64,000 nt of DNA, from contig NZ_CADEGP010000003.1 of assembly GCF_902826915.1 (NCBI RefSeq), forward strand, positions 1-64,000. Direction: 5' to 3'. Below, in pieces: positions 47,727-56,293 of the stretch. A program made the position numbers and the translations under genes. How positions within the stretch are numbered: the first letter of the stretch is position 1; every line of letters begins with the position of its first letter. The notes below the pieces were generated by a model. The model did not search any database. It saw only the letters and a program-made list of their open reading frames with translations, and was not told where the DNA came from. Origin of the DNA: an uncultured Nitrosomonas sp. GTDB taxonomy: Bacteria > Pseudomonadota > Gammaproteobacteria > Burkholderiales > Nitrosomonadaceae.

Positions 47727-48041
47727 GTGAAATTGACGGCAAACAAAGGAGATGAAACGATAAGGAATTTGCATCAAGGACAAAGACTGGATGTGCAAAC
47801 AATACTCTGTCAAGCATTTGAAAGTCTGATGGAATCTGAGCGAGCAGTATTTCTGACTGAATCGCTGGATAATAAAGGCAATGGGTTTTACAGTCGCTTT
47901 ATCAATCACCTGCAAGGGCGCTTTGAAATTAAGATTCCAAGAGGCCGGCGGAGCCAGTTTTATCCATTGACTATCAAACAACTGCGCGGTTTGGGATTCT
48001 TGAATTTTGCAAGGGTCTCGAATAGTAAATCACTGCAATAA
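47727..48041 (+). pseudogene. IS256/mutator-type transposase, N-terminal remnant
   Basis: The GTG-started frame gives 104 residues. DVQTILCQAFESLMESER, LDNKGNGFYSRF and QGRFEIKIPRGRRSQFYP match the N-terminal part of mutator-family transposases (GNGYR-R ... G-LEL-IPRDR-G-F-P). The rest, including all three acidic catalytic residues, is missing, and the last 30 residues are unrelated. No terminal repeats were found. It marks an old insertion between the ExoD-like gene and the porin. Confidence 0.7.
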
Positions 48042-48064
48042 ATCGCATTTGCTGAATAGCGCCT

Positions 48065-49282
48065 CTAAAACTCGATCTGCACGCGCATAGCGAAAATATT
48101 GGCGTGCTTGTTCCGGGGTGAAGGTATTCGGGAAAAGTCCAGATCGGACTGCACCCGGATGTAATTTGCCATGACGCGCATATAGTCGGTCGGGTACCAG
48201 TTAACACCCAACGTCAGATTGTTTTCTTTATCGCCAAAGTGTTTTTGCCCGACAGAACTAAGTTCACCGTAGCGCACTCCCACTTCCCAAGCCCCTATAC
48301 CGCTGTTCAGATTGAACTTGCTGTTTGGTTTGATACCATCGAAAGTACGGCTGATTCTACTGTAATGGCGCTTTTCTCCGGTCATAATCCAGCCAGCTTG
48401 GATATACCAGGAATCGAATTCCGGCGGCTTTAGCAATTGTTGCCTGTCGGTAAACGTTCGTAGATATTCAAATTGCATCGACGCGGAACCATGACTTGCC
48501 GCCAATTCAGTCACAAAAATCTGACTGAAATTACGCACACGGCCAATTGAGCTGAAGCGTGTAATTTCGGCGTCGAATACCTGATGGTCGTTGGTAAATG
48601 CCCTGATATTTTCTGCGGGTTCACGGTGCGATCCAGACAAACCGACATGCAAAATATTCTGTCGGGTCTGGAAAGGTGTATACACCACACGACCACTGAC
48701 ACCCCAACCATTTCCCTCATTGATGCCGTCCTGCAGTCGCTCGCCAAAAATGCCGGTGAAGACCGCCCATTTGCGGCCGTAGGTGTTTGCAGCCATTCCC
48801 AGATGCAGTGGTGGAATCAATGCTGTCATCTGTGCACGTTCCATGAACAGGGTATTCCTGGAGCTGGTCAGCCAATCCAGTCCGATCGGTTCCCGCATAT
48901 TGCCCAGATAAATCCGGGTGCGGCGAATGCCAGAATATCTCAGGTAAAGATCCTGAAAACCACGTTCATCCAACGGATTCGCTGTAAAATCATAGGTGGC
49001 ACGCACATCCCAGTCACGATAAAGCTGCATGCCGAATGTCAGTCGCCCACGGCGAATACCGGAATCAGTGGAGCTCAATGTCTCATTGGTGTTGAGCCAG
49101 ATGCCATCCACTTGCGACACACCCTTTAGACTGGCTTTAAAATCCCTATCCTGCGTTCTATAAGTTAACCCCTTACCCATCCGAGCGCGAAACTGACCTT
49201 CATTGAAATCAATGGCAAATGATTTTTCTCCAGAACCGATAAAGAGAGCGACGGCGATGAAGAAACTAAAAATAAATTTCAT
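48065..49282 (-). CDS. OprO/OprP-type outer-membrane porin
   Basis: The 405-residue protein has a signal peptide (MKFIFSFFIAVALFIGSGEK, cleavage near SFA). A 16-strand type beta-barrel follows, with the family's RRGRLTFGMQLYRDWDVRATYDF, GNMREPIGLDWLTSSR and NNLTLGVNWYPTDYMRVMANY, ending in a C-terminal Phe. The family includes phosphate/polyphosphate-selective porins, but selectivity is not predictable from sequence. It follows the degenerate ABC gene by 39 bases on the same strand and may be the fourth gene of that operon. Confidence 0.9.
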   Translation of the reverse strand: MKFIFSFFIAVALFIGSGEKSFAIDFNEGQFRARMGKGLTYRTQDRDFKASLKGVSQVDGIWLNTNETLSSTDSGIRRGRLTFGMQLYRDWDVRATYDFTANPLDERGFQDLYLRYSGIRRTRIYLGNMREPIGLDWLTSSRNTLFMERAQMTALIPPLHLGMAANTYGRKWAVFTGIFGERLQDGINEGNGWGVSGRVVYTPFQTRQNILHVGLSGSHREPAENIRAFTNDHQVFDAEITRFSSIGRVRNFSQIFVTELAASHGSASMQFEYLRTFTDRQQLLKPPEFDSWYIQAGWIMTGEKRHYSRISRTFDGIKPNSKFNLNSGIGAWEVGVRYGELSSVGQKHFGDKENNLTLGVNWYPTDYMRVMANYIRVQSDLDFSRIPSPRNKHANIFAMRVQIEF

Positions 49283-49321
49283 GAATTTAATAGAATAAGC
49301 AGGTAAATTAAGTTGGCAATC

Positions 49322-50872
49322 TCATGAAGCAAGAAGCTTGGTTGCCTCATGAGCATTGACCCATCGCGCGCCGGCTTCGCCAAGATCGCGAAAACTGCCC
49401 GTAATCAGCAGCAATCCAGGGTTGCCGAGCGCTGCACGCAATAGTGATAGCGCTATCCGGTCAGCACGTGACAGGGTGCGACCGCCTTCGGGCAAACGTT
49501 GATCAAGCCCACCCAGCTTTGCCAGCAATTCTGCTAAACCGGCCTCTTCCAGCCTGGAAAGAATCGCAGCATCAGTTGGCCGCTCCGGCAACCCCAGTGT
49601 CAGCACTCTGCTCATCGTTCCTTTCAGGATGCACGGTGCTTCCGAAATACGCATGACACTTCGGCGCAAACTGCTAGATGCCAGGCGTTCGACTGGACGA
49701 CCATTCAAATAAATTTTTCCTGACACAACGGATTCAAGCCCGGCAATCGCGCGAAAAAAGGCTTCGGTATCTGCACTGGGAGGTAACATACCGCATTCCC
49801 CGGGTTCTAGCGACAGCGTTAGCGGTTCTTCCTTTGCCACACATGCTTGCACCAAATCGAGCGTGACCGGCCCGACGGGCAATTTGACAGAGCTCTTCCT
49901 GCGAGCAGGCGCTACCGGACGAGCGAGTGCGGTGCGCAATTTGTCATGCGCAGCACGAAAGGCGCTGGCTCGGTCTGTCACACCCATCAGGTCTCGTAGC
50001 GGGCGGGCGGTCAAGCCCAACACCGCCAATCCCGCAGCAATGCTTCCAATCGTTAAGCCGGAAGCCGCTCCCCACCAGATCAGTAATGCGGCAGCTACAC
50101 CGGTCAGTGCATCGGGGAACGCATGCAATGCCTCGCTACGGGTTATCCGCGTGACAGCTGCCTGTGTCAATTCCGCTGAACGTCGGGCGATTAGATTCGT
50201 TTCAGTATGACGTCGACCAAGCGCCGCTAATTCAGGTGCGATTGGCAAGCGCTCGGCAAGGTCAGCTGCCAGCAAGCCACGCTGCGCCCGTAGCCGCTGA
50301 TGTGCCTGCAACAATCCTCTCGCCATCGTTGCCAGTGAGAGCAATGCCAGGCATGCCAGGCAAAGGCCGATGACACCAAATCCGGGATCGATCACTAACA
50401 GAATGATAACTGCTGCTGGCAGCATCACAACACCTTCGACCAGCAACGGAAGCCCGCGCGCCAGCCAATCCTTGAGAGCGGTCAAATCACCAACAAAGCG
50501 CAGAGAAACGTAGCCCGCACGCCGTGCAGCCAAGTCACGCGGCCACATTTGGCTAGCATGGTCAAACAACGCTATACGTACATCTCTGACATAGTTTTGA
50601 CCAAGGGTTTCCCCATAGCGACGGAACAACACCCGCACCACCGCGATCACCAGTCCCGATCCGCCAAGTAACAGAAGCGCTATCAGCGGGAGTGATTCTG
50701 TTGCGTAACTATCTGATGTGACGCCAGCTTGCCAAGTGTCGTGTATCGCCATAAACAGCCAACGGGTGGAAAATACAGCGGCGGCCGTTGACAGCGCCTG
50801 GATTAGCGCCAACCCGATCAGGATTGCGATCAGATAACGGCGGCCCTGCGCCATGATACGAGGAGGGGTCAC
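49322..50872 (-). CDS. ABC exporter-like protein with a degenerate nucleotide-binding domain
   Basis: The 516-residue protein starts at GTG, overlapping the preceding stop. Its first 310 residues form a six-helix exporter membrane domain (LIAILIGLALIQALSTAAAVF, RDVRIALFDHASQMWP, GALLIWWG-type helices). The nucleotide-binding fold follows but has lost every catalytic motif. The Walker A place reads MLPPSADTEAFFRAI with no GKS/T, the Q-loop region is RISEAPCILKGTM, and the signature is RTLSRADRIAL in place of LSGGQ. Walker B is GLLLITGSFRDL without Asp-Glu, and the H-loop is absent. ATP hydrolysis by itself seems impossible. It could work with an unseen active partner, or as a non-ATPase scaffold or receptor. 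The frame is intact and well conserved in length, so it is not plain decay. Confidence 0.85.
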   Translation of the reverse strand: MTPPRIMAQGRRYLIAILIGLALIQALSTAAAVFSTRWLFMAIHDTWQAGVTSDSYATESLPLIALLLLGGSGLVIAVVRVLFRRYGETLGQNYVRDVRIALFDHASQMWPRDLAARRAGYVSLRFVGDLTALKDWLARGLPLLVEGVVMLPAAVIILLVIDPGFGVIGLCLACLALLSLATMARGLLQAHQRLRAQRGLLAADLAERLPIAPELAALGRRHTETNLIARRSAELTQAAVTRITRSEALHAFPDALTGVAAALLIWWGAASGLTIGSIAAGLAVLGLTARPLRDLMGVTDRASAFRAAHDKLRTALARPVAPARRKSSVKLPVGPVTLDLVQACVAKEEPLTLSLEPGECGMLPPSADTEAFFRAIAGLESVVSGKIYLNGRPVERLASSSLRRSVMRISEAPCILKGTMSRVLTLGLPERPTDAAILSRLEEAGLAELLAKLGGLDQRLPEGGRTLSRADRIALSLLRAALGNPGLLLITGSFRDLGEAGARWVNAHEATKLLAS

Positions 50873-51924
50873 GCCGCCGACACCTCATATATTGCACCAA
50901 GCATTGCTGCTAGCTGACTCGCCTTGACTGGATCCAGAAGCTGATTTCGGGTAACTACTTCGATCCCTGTTGCAGCCTGCGCCTCAGCGCTAGCCATGGG
51001 TGAGCAACTCAGCATCCCCGTCAGGGCAACGGGTTTCAGACCCAGCCGCGCCAGTTCCGCCACCCCTCCTGCGGCTGCCAATGCATCACCACATGCAAAC
51101 ATCACTCCTGTAACGCGCTTGTGGAACACCTCATCGGCGATCAAGGCAGCAGTTTCTTTCTGGAAAAGCCCATCGGCAATTTCCATTACGGCAATTCCGG
51201 CTCCGCTCTGCTGTCCGTGCCATAACAGATCGTTAATTCCCCGTTTGATTCGCTCTAACGGCTCCAGATAGGTCGTAACCATTCCAGCATCGGTAAAATC
51301 AGCTACGACATGGGCACCGGCATCAACATAGTTGTTATAGTCACCAAAAGCGCCCGTACCTGTCGCCTTAATCGTAGCCACCCGATATCCTGCTCGCGTC
51401 AAACCATGTGACAAGGCAACTGTTGCCGTGGTTTTGCCAGAATTCATGGCGGTACCAAGCACAGCGATGACTGGAAGTGTGGATCGACCTGCCGCGCGCG
51501 GCAAGGCAAAATCGGCAACATTCAGTGCCTGTCCATCCACATTCATGATTCTCCCCAGCGGTTTTATACGCGTCGGAGCCTTGATACGTGCATTACGTCT
51601 CAGCATCCGACCGAGACACCCGCCACCTGCCAGCATATCGCAACCCTCGGGATCTATCTTGGCAATTCCTTCGAATTGATCCGATGCATAGCGCGCACCA
51701 CAAGGCAGCACAACAAGATCACCTGGATATAACGTTGAAGGTCTGCCAGCTAATAATTGAATCCGTTGATGCTGGCCAATCGACAGGACTCGGCCGAGAA
51801 TCAGATCACCGGGGTGCGTTACGGAAAAATCGGCATCCAGCGCTTGCGCTTGCGCATGATCCACTCGCCGCGTGGAAAAAGACCATTTTGCTTTTTTGAA
51901 CATATCCTGAAGCTGAGTAGGCAT
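50869..51924 (-). CDS. DUF1611-like P-loop protein
   Basis: From MPTQLQDMFKKAKWSF (GGAG 9 bases upstream; the open frame extends 35 codons into the upstream gene) the protein has 351 residues. An N-terminal beta-rich domain (to about 165) contains GDLILGRVLSIGQH and YPGDLVVLPCGARYA. A P-loop NTPase domain follows with Walker A in VLGTAMNSGKTTATVAL and later TGTGAFGDYNNYVDAGAH and VMEIADGLFQKE. The layout resembles DUF1611-type proteins and dethiobiotin-synthetase-like P-loop enzymes. It may be the energy-coupling component lacking in the adjacent ABC gene, but that is speculation. Its stop overlaps the ABC start (GTGA). Confidence 0.75.
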   Translation of the reverse strand: MPTQLQDMFKKAKWSFSTRRVDHAQAQALDADFSVTHPGDLILGRVLSIGQHQRIQLLAGRPSTLYPGDLVVLPCGARYASDQFEGIAKIDPEGCDMLAGGGCLGRMLRRNARIKAPTRIKPLGRIMNVDGQALNVADFALPRAAGRSTLPVIAVLGTAMNSGKTTATVALSHGLTRAGYRVATIKATGTGAFGDYNNYVDAGAHVVADFTDAGMVTTYLEPLERIKRGINDLLWHGQQSGAGIAVMEIADGLFQKETAALIADEVFHKRVTGVMFACGDALAAAGGVAELARLGLKPVALTGMLSCSPMASAEAQAATGIEVVTRNQLLDPVKASQLAAMLGAIYEVSAA

Positions 51925-51952
51925 GATGATGTCTCCATTTTTACTGAAAGAA

Positions 51953-52819
51953 TTAGGTGTTATAAAAAATTTGTTGAGTGAGTCCACCCAGTACTGCGCA
52001 CTGCGAAAACTCATGACCGCAACCGTCAAGCAGGATCAATCGCGCATTGGGCTTAATACCATGTGTCTTGGCAGCCTCGGTAAAATGTGCCACATAGCTT
52101 TTGGCACGCGCTAGACGATGTGGCCCCTGCACAGCATTGAGGCGGGGCTTGCTGCGTAATGTCGAATTCTGAATCGTATCAGCGGTGCCAACATAAACGC
52201 TCAATGGCAGGCGCAGATAATCAGTCAGCTGTGCTCTCATTCTTGCTAGCAAATCGTTTTCACTACTTTGCAGCGATCTTGCTGGTTGACCCAGACCCGC
52301 CGGATAGGAAAGTGTCATGTCCGGTAGACAGTACCAGCCAGAGGACGCTAAATGTAAGCATGACACCAGATTTGGATAAAGTAATGCAAACCTGTGGGCG
52401 AGCTGTGCGCCTCCGGAGAATCCGAATAATTCAAAGGATTCTGCTTCGATCGTGCCATTGCTGCGTAGCATAGTGATCAGCGTCAAAATCGCCTTGTCAG
52501 GTCTGACACGGCCAATGCGCTGAAAAATCGGCCATTGTGCACGAGAAAAACGTGGCACGATCAATACACGCCCGGTATCAATTGCAGATGCGGCAAATGC
52601 CGCGTAAATAGCATCAGCATTACGTGAAATGCCATGCAGCGCAATCAAAGGCGGCAAGGCCGGATTAACGAAACTCGGCACCAGCACTCGTGCCATAATC
52701 TTGGCGCCAGATGTAGTAGTCAACCACAGTTTTTCCTCGCGCTCCGCGCCCGTCGGGCTAAGGTACGTAAACTCTGGGATCAGATGCACTTTCTTGTCTG
52801 AAGAGTGGATGGTAAGCAT
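51953..52819 (-). CDS. alpha/beta hydrolase (esterase/PHB depolymerase-like), first gene of the operon
   Basis: The start at MLTIHSSDKKVHLIP has AAAGG 6 bases upstream, giving 288 residues. A TTG 19 codons earlier is possible. The nucleophile elbow is GFSGGAQLAHRF (about residues 150-161), the oxyanion-side HGISRNADAIYAAFA lies near 77-91, and the catalytic His is probably in DGCGHEFSQ near the C-terminus. The fold is that of poly(hydroxyalkanoate) depolymerases or feruloyl esterases, but there is no signal peptide, so it acts inside the cell. It lies 28 bases upstream of the P-loop gene. Confidence 0.8.
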   Translation of the reverse strand: MLTIHSSDKKVHLIPEFTYLSPTGAEREEKLWLTTTSGAKIMARVLVPSFVNPALPPLIALHGISRNADAIYAAFAASAIDTGRVLIVPRFSRAQWPIFQRIGRVRPDKAILTLITMLRSNGTIEAESFELFGFSGGAQLAHRFALLYPNLVSCLHLASSGWYCLPDMTLSYPAGLGQPARSLQSSENDLLARMRAQLTDYLRLPLSVYVGTADTIQNSTLRSKPRLNAVQGPHRLARAKSYVAHFTEAAKTHGIKPNARLILLDGCGHEFSQCAVLGGLTQQIFYNT

Positions 52820-52961
52820 GTTTGCCTTTGTAAAATTGATTTTTATTGCGCTAGCCGAGTTAGCTCCAGAATTCAATTTCCTTTATGAATGGTTCCGGTA
52901 TTAACACAGCTGGCCACCTAAAAGCACTTATTCTGTGTGAAAATTTAATCACATAAGGCGC

Positions 52962-53014
52962 ATAATACGTGGGAAAATATCCCATGTCAATATTATGAGG
53001 GAATATTTCCCACG
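52962..53014 (-). promoter_or_regulatory. sigma70 promoter of the hydrolase/ABC-like operon with two palindromic operators
   Basis: On the minus strand TTGACA (52985-52990) and TATTAT (52962-52967) are separated by exactly 17 bases. The spacer is filled by the dyad TGGGATATTTTCCCA. A second dyad, GTGGGAAATATTCCCTC (52997-53013), lies just upstream of the -35 box, 28 bp centre to centre. Both halves read GTGGGAA or GGGA. This geometry fits a dimeric repressor covering the promoter. A third half-site, TACGTGGGAA, occurs at 53113-53122. Confidence 0.8.
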
Positions 53015-53231
53015 CACACTAGGGATTATTAGAATTCAAAATTCTCGTTATTATTTTGTCAGTGAGTAATTTTTCATCTAATTGATTCAACGCTTTCGCC
53101 AGCATTTGTCACTACGTGGGAATTGCGTAATTTCATTGGATTTATGCCCACTTTAACCTGATCCAAGATCAGGCTGTATTACCACAAGGCTATATCACCA
53201 CTATTGCTTTCTCTTGAATTCGAACTTAGAA

Positions 53232-53260
53232 TTGACACTCGTTACGTGTTTTTATGTCAT
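53232..53260 (+). promoter_or_regulatory. probable promoter of the guanidine operon
   Basis: TTGACA (53232-53237) and TGTCAT (53255-53260, 4 of 6 matches to TATAAT) are 17 bases apart, placing a transcription start near 53267. That is about 50 bases before the riboswitch core. The -10 box is weak, so the assignment is tentative. Confidence 0.5.
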
Positions 53261-53317
53261 TTGCATATCAGCATCAGCGATTGCTGGTGTAGCCTTTAAA
53301 AAGCACAGTACGTCAAT

Positions 53318-53420
53318 ATGGAAACTAGGGTTCCGGCCAATGTAAGCAAGGTGACTGGTCCAAGAGTTTCCGGTCTCATGATAATGAGGCTCCACGGAGG
53401 GATAAAAGCCCGGGAGATCT
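53318..53420 (+). promoter_or_regulatory. guanidine-I (ykkC) riboswitch
   Basis: The conserved blocks of the ykkC-yxkD guanidine-I aptamer occur in order: CTAGGGTTCCG (53325-53335), ACTGGTCCAAGAG (53354-53366), and the long 3' block with CCACGGAGGGATAAAAGCC then CGGGAGA (53392-53417). GGAAAC (53320-53325) can pair with GTTTCC (53366-53371), and CTCAT-GATA-ATGAG (53375-53388) makes a variable hairpin. An intrinsic terminator follows at once, so guanidine binding should prevent termination and turn on the genes below. The riboswitch also names the true substrate of the operon, guanidine rather than urea. Confidence 0.93.
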
Positions 53421-53423
53421 GGT

Positions 53424-53449
53424 CATGTATCACTGATACATGGGTTTTT
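53424..53449 (+). terminator. riboswitch-controlled intrinsic terminator
   Basis: The arms CATGTAT (53424-53430) and ATACATG (53436-53442) form a 7-bp stem with loop CACTG, followed by GGTTTTT (53443-53449). It lies a few bases after the aptamer and 31 bases before the permease ATG, the standard expression platform of an ON switch. Confidence 0.8.
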
Positions 53450-53480
53450 CGGTATTAATTCTCAATCAAGGAGACTTATT

Positions 53481-54914
53481 ATGTTCAGAACTCCAAAACC
53501 AACTCGTGAGTTAGCAACGTCGGCGGTACATTCGATGCGTCCCAGCATGAACATCTGGCACAGCTTTACGCTGGGCTTTGCGGTGGTGTCCCCAATCGTG
53601 GGACTCTATGCCATCATCGGCGTACAAACTACTGTGACAGGTGGAGGTTGGTTTGCTGCACTGGTGATTTGTTTGTTGATGCAATTGCTGGTGGCAACCG
53701 TTTATGCGGAATTGTCATCGCAATTTCCGATTGCCGGCGGTGCGTACAAATGGGCAAGGCAGCTTTATGGCGCCACTGCGGGTCATTATGCCGGGGTCAT
53801 TTATGTCAGTTCCACTATTGCTATGCTGACCACTACAGCATATGCAGGCGGCATTTGGTTTGCCGGTTTTTTCGGATCAGAAGGCGAAAGTGGTGGTGAG
53901 AAAGTTCTATGGGCAATAATTTTTCTGGCCTTATGTACTCTGCTGAATCTGGCGCATGTCAGTGTTTTTAAGCTCGTTATCAAACTCGGAGTGTATGCCG
54001 AGGTGGTCGGATCACTGGGTATTACGGTGCTGTTATTCTTGTTTTTCCGCCAGCACTCTTTCATGGAATTGTTTCAGCATTTAGGTACCGGTACTGCGCC
54101 CAGTAGTATCGCTGCTTTTCTCGCGGCACTTGCTATCGCCGGTTGGGCATTCATTGGTTTTGATGCTTGCTCGACTACTGCGGAAGAAACGCATCAACCA
54201 GAGCACGCGGTACCACGGGCAATATTTTTTTCGCTATGTGCGGTCGGTACGGTGGTGATTTTCAATTCAGCCTCATTGGTATTAGCTTTTGATCATGATA
54301 TTTTGATTAACAGCAGTGTGACTGCCGATCCGATTACACCGTTAATCGCCAGCCATTTCGGAACATGGATTGAAAAACCGTTTCTGGCGATTGTCATGAT
54401 CGCATTTCTTGCTTGCGGCGCATCGGTAGTCAAATACACGTCACGTATTGTTTTCTCAATGGCACGTGAAGGTAATTTACCCAGCATACTCAATCGAGTC
54501 ACACCTGCCGATACACCGCGTAATGCCATTCTCTTCACTGTCCTGATGGCAAGTTGCGGATTAATATTTGGACTTAACGACGACGCGGTAGCTACCATTA
54601 TCGCGTTTGGTACGGGCGGTCTTTACGCCATGTTCGCATTCACCACCGGAATCGCGTTGTTTGCTAGATTGACTGGTCGATGGAATCCAGATTTGGGGCA
54701 ACTAAAGCTGGGAAAATGGGGGTTAGTCATTAATAGCTTAGCATTTACCTGGGCGTTATTCGAGCTGATCAATATTGCCTGGCCACGTCCTTATGCCATT
54801 GCAGCCGACGCACCGTGGTGGCAGTTATGGGCCACGCCGCTGGTGCTGGGCAGCATTCTGGGTGTTACTACAATCTATCTGCTTTTGGGTAAATTATTGA
54901 GGAGACGGTCATGA
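53481..54914 (+). CDS. APC-family amino acid/amine permease, probable guanidine importer
   Basis: The 477-residue protein has about 12 membrane helices. The APC-superfamily N-terminus is SFTLGFAVVSPIVGLYAIIG (about 33-52), with SSQFPIAGGAYKWARQLYG in helix 2 and GFDACSTTAEETHQPEHAVPRA in the helix 6-7 loop. It is the first gene under the guanidine riboswitch (AGGAG 8 bases upstream) and overlaps the next gene by 4 bases. Its job is therefore most likely to bring in guanidine or a related amine. Many such operons use an ABC transporter instead. Confidence 0.85.
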   Translation: MFRTPKPTRELATSAVHSMRPSMNIWHSFTLGFAVVSPIVGLYAIIGVQTTVTGGGWFAALVICLLMQLLVATVYAELSSQFPIAGGAYKWARQLYGATAGHYAGVIYVSSTIAMLTTTAYAGGIWFAGFFGSEGESGGEKVLWAIIFLALCTLLNLAHVSVFKLVIKLGVYAEVVGSLGITVLLFLFFRQHSFMELFQHLGTGTAPSSIAAFLAALAIAGWAFIGFDACSTTAEETHQPEHAVPRAIFFSLCAVGTVVIFNSASLVLAFDHDILINSSVTADPITPLIASHFGTWIEKPFLAIVMIAFLACGASVVKYTSRIVFSMAREGNLPSILNRVTPADTPRNAILFTVLMASCGLIFGLNDDAVATIIAFGTGGLYAMFAFTTGIALFARLTGRWNPDLGQLKLGKWGLVINSLAFTWALFELINIAWPRPYAIAADAPWWQLWATPLVLGSILGVTTIYLLLGKLLRRRS

Positions 54915-55633
54915 ATCAGCCAACAATCATCTGGAAACAAGTTATACCAGGCGGATGCCATTGGTCAGGCATTATTCGTCGGGGAGCTACATTGCGTTTA
55001 ATCGATGTCGACGGAGGCGCGAATGCAGCAGTATTGTTTTTTAATCAGGAAGAAAAACTTGAGCGCTACAACATGGCGGACACCCTGAAATCGCAGCACA
55101 CCTTTCGCTTAACCAAGGGTCATGCCTGTCATTCAGACATGGGGCGCATTTTCTGTTGCATCACAGCGGATACCTGCGGCTGGCATGATACTGTGTGCGG
55201 CTTAAGTGATGCTAATTTGATCCAACAAAAATATGGTACTGCGCGCTTTCAGGAGCATCGTAATCAAATGTTTCGCAGTGGTCTGGATGGCCTATTGATC
55301 GAGCTAGGTAAATGGGGTTTGGGTATGCGTGACATCGTAGCCAACATCAATTTCTTCAGTAAAGTCACAGCTGTTGCTTCGGGCGAATTAGCTTATCAAG
55401 CCAATCATAGTAAGGCGGGCGATTACGTAGATTTGAGTTTTGTAATGGATACTCTTGTTGCGCTATCCACGGCGCCACACCCGCTGGATCCCAAGAAACC
55501 ATATCAACCTGGCACAGTCAATTTGGAACTGTTTAATACACCACCGCAGGCCATCAAGGAATGCCTACATATCAGTGAAAATATCCGTGCGTTACAGAAC
55601 GTGCAAAACTTTTATTGTGAAGGTGCGAAATGA
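54911..55633 (+). CDS. urea carboxylase-associated DUF1989 protein, probable carboxyguanidine deiminase subunit
   Basis: The 240-residue DUF1989 protein is one of the pair formerly called urea-amidolyase-associated proteins, shown in other bacteria to be the carboxyguanidine deiminase CgdAB. It has the family core [20 protein letters not shown] (about 78-97) and [12 protein letters not shown]. The segment that in the partner reads CSAESN is here CGLSDAN, and RYG is replaced by QKYG. Only one of the two subunits may therefore keep a full metal site. I cannot say which Cgd letter applies. It overlaps both neighbours by 4 bases. Confidence 0.88.
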   Translation: MNQPTIIWKQVIPGGCHWSGIIRRGATLRLIDVDGGANAAVLFFNQEEKLERYNMADTLKSQHTFRLTKGHACHSDMGRIFCCITADTCGWHDTVCGLSDANLIQQKYGTARFQEHRNQMFRSGLDGLLIELGKWGLGMRDIVANINFFSKVTAVASGELAYQANHSKAGDYVDLSFVMDTLVALSTAPHPLDPKKPYQPGTVNLELFNTPPQAIKECLHISENIRALQNVQNFYCEGAK

Positions 55634-56289
55634 ATACTTCTTATCTGCATACCAGTCTGCTCGATCCCAAACATGCCGTGATCGATGAAATTTGTGCCGC
55701 CGGAGAACCCTGGGTAAAACAAGTTAAACAGGGACAAACTTTTCGCATTGTGGATCTGGAAGGCAACCAAGCGGTCGACACTCTGTTCTACAACGCCCAT
55801 AACGCACAAGAACGTTATAGCGCAACCGACACCATTAACCGGCAAAATAAAGTGTACCTGTCGACTGGCAGCAAACTTTATTCCAATCTTGGCCATGTCA
55901 TGCTCAGCATCATCGCGGATACTTGTGGGCAGCATGATACGCTAGGCGGTGCCTGCTCGGCGGAGAGTAATACCGTGCGCTATGCGCTGGAGAAACTTCC
56001 GATGCACAGTTGCCGCGACAATTTTTTGCACGCATTGGCGCACGATCCGTTGTGCCAGCAATTAGATATGAGCAAGCGCGATTTGCCCAGCAACATCAAT
56101 TTTTTCATGAACGTTCCAGTGACGGAAGTTGGCGGCCTGGAGTTTGCGGATGGCGTCTCTGCACCAGGAAAATACGTCGAAATGTGCGCGGAAATGGATA
56201 TCGTCGTACTGATCTCCAACTGTCCTCAGCTTAACAATCCGTGTAACGCATATAACCCGACGCCAATCCGGCTGTTGATTTGGGATTAA
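55630..56289 (+). CDS. urea carboxylase-associated DUF1989 protein, probable catalytic carboxyguanidine deiminase subunit
   Basis: The 219-residue DUF1989 protein contains [20 protein letters not shown], then [14 protein letters not shown], the likely metal-binding Cys/His set. [14 protein letters not shown] and [21 protein letters not shown] are further family signatures. With the previous protein it should hydrolyse carboxyguanidine to allophanate plus ammonia. Its start overlaps the preceding stop (ATGA), which suits equimolar production of a two-subunit enzyme. The carboxylase begins 4 bases after its stop. Confidence 0.9.
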   Translation: MNTSYLHTSLLDPKHAVIDEICAAGEPWVKQVKQGQTFRIVDLEGNQAVDTLFYNAHNAQERYSATDTINRQNKVYLSTGSKLYSNLGHVMLSIIADTCGQHDTLGGACSAESNTVRYALEKLPMHSCRDNFLHALAHDPLCQQLDMSKRDLPSNINFFMNVPVTEVGGLEFADGVSAPGKYVEMCAEMDIVVLISNCPQLNNPCNAYNPTPIRLLIWD

Positions 56290-56293
56290 TATT

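Noticed and set aside
53391-53449. Terminator of the upstream divergent operon
   Set aside because: It follows the ykkC aptamer on the plus strand and precedes the permease start, so it is the riboswitch expression platform.
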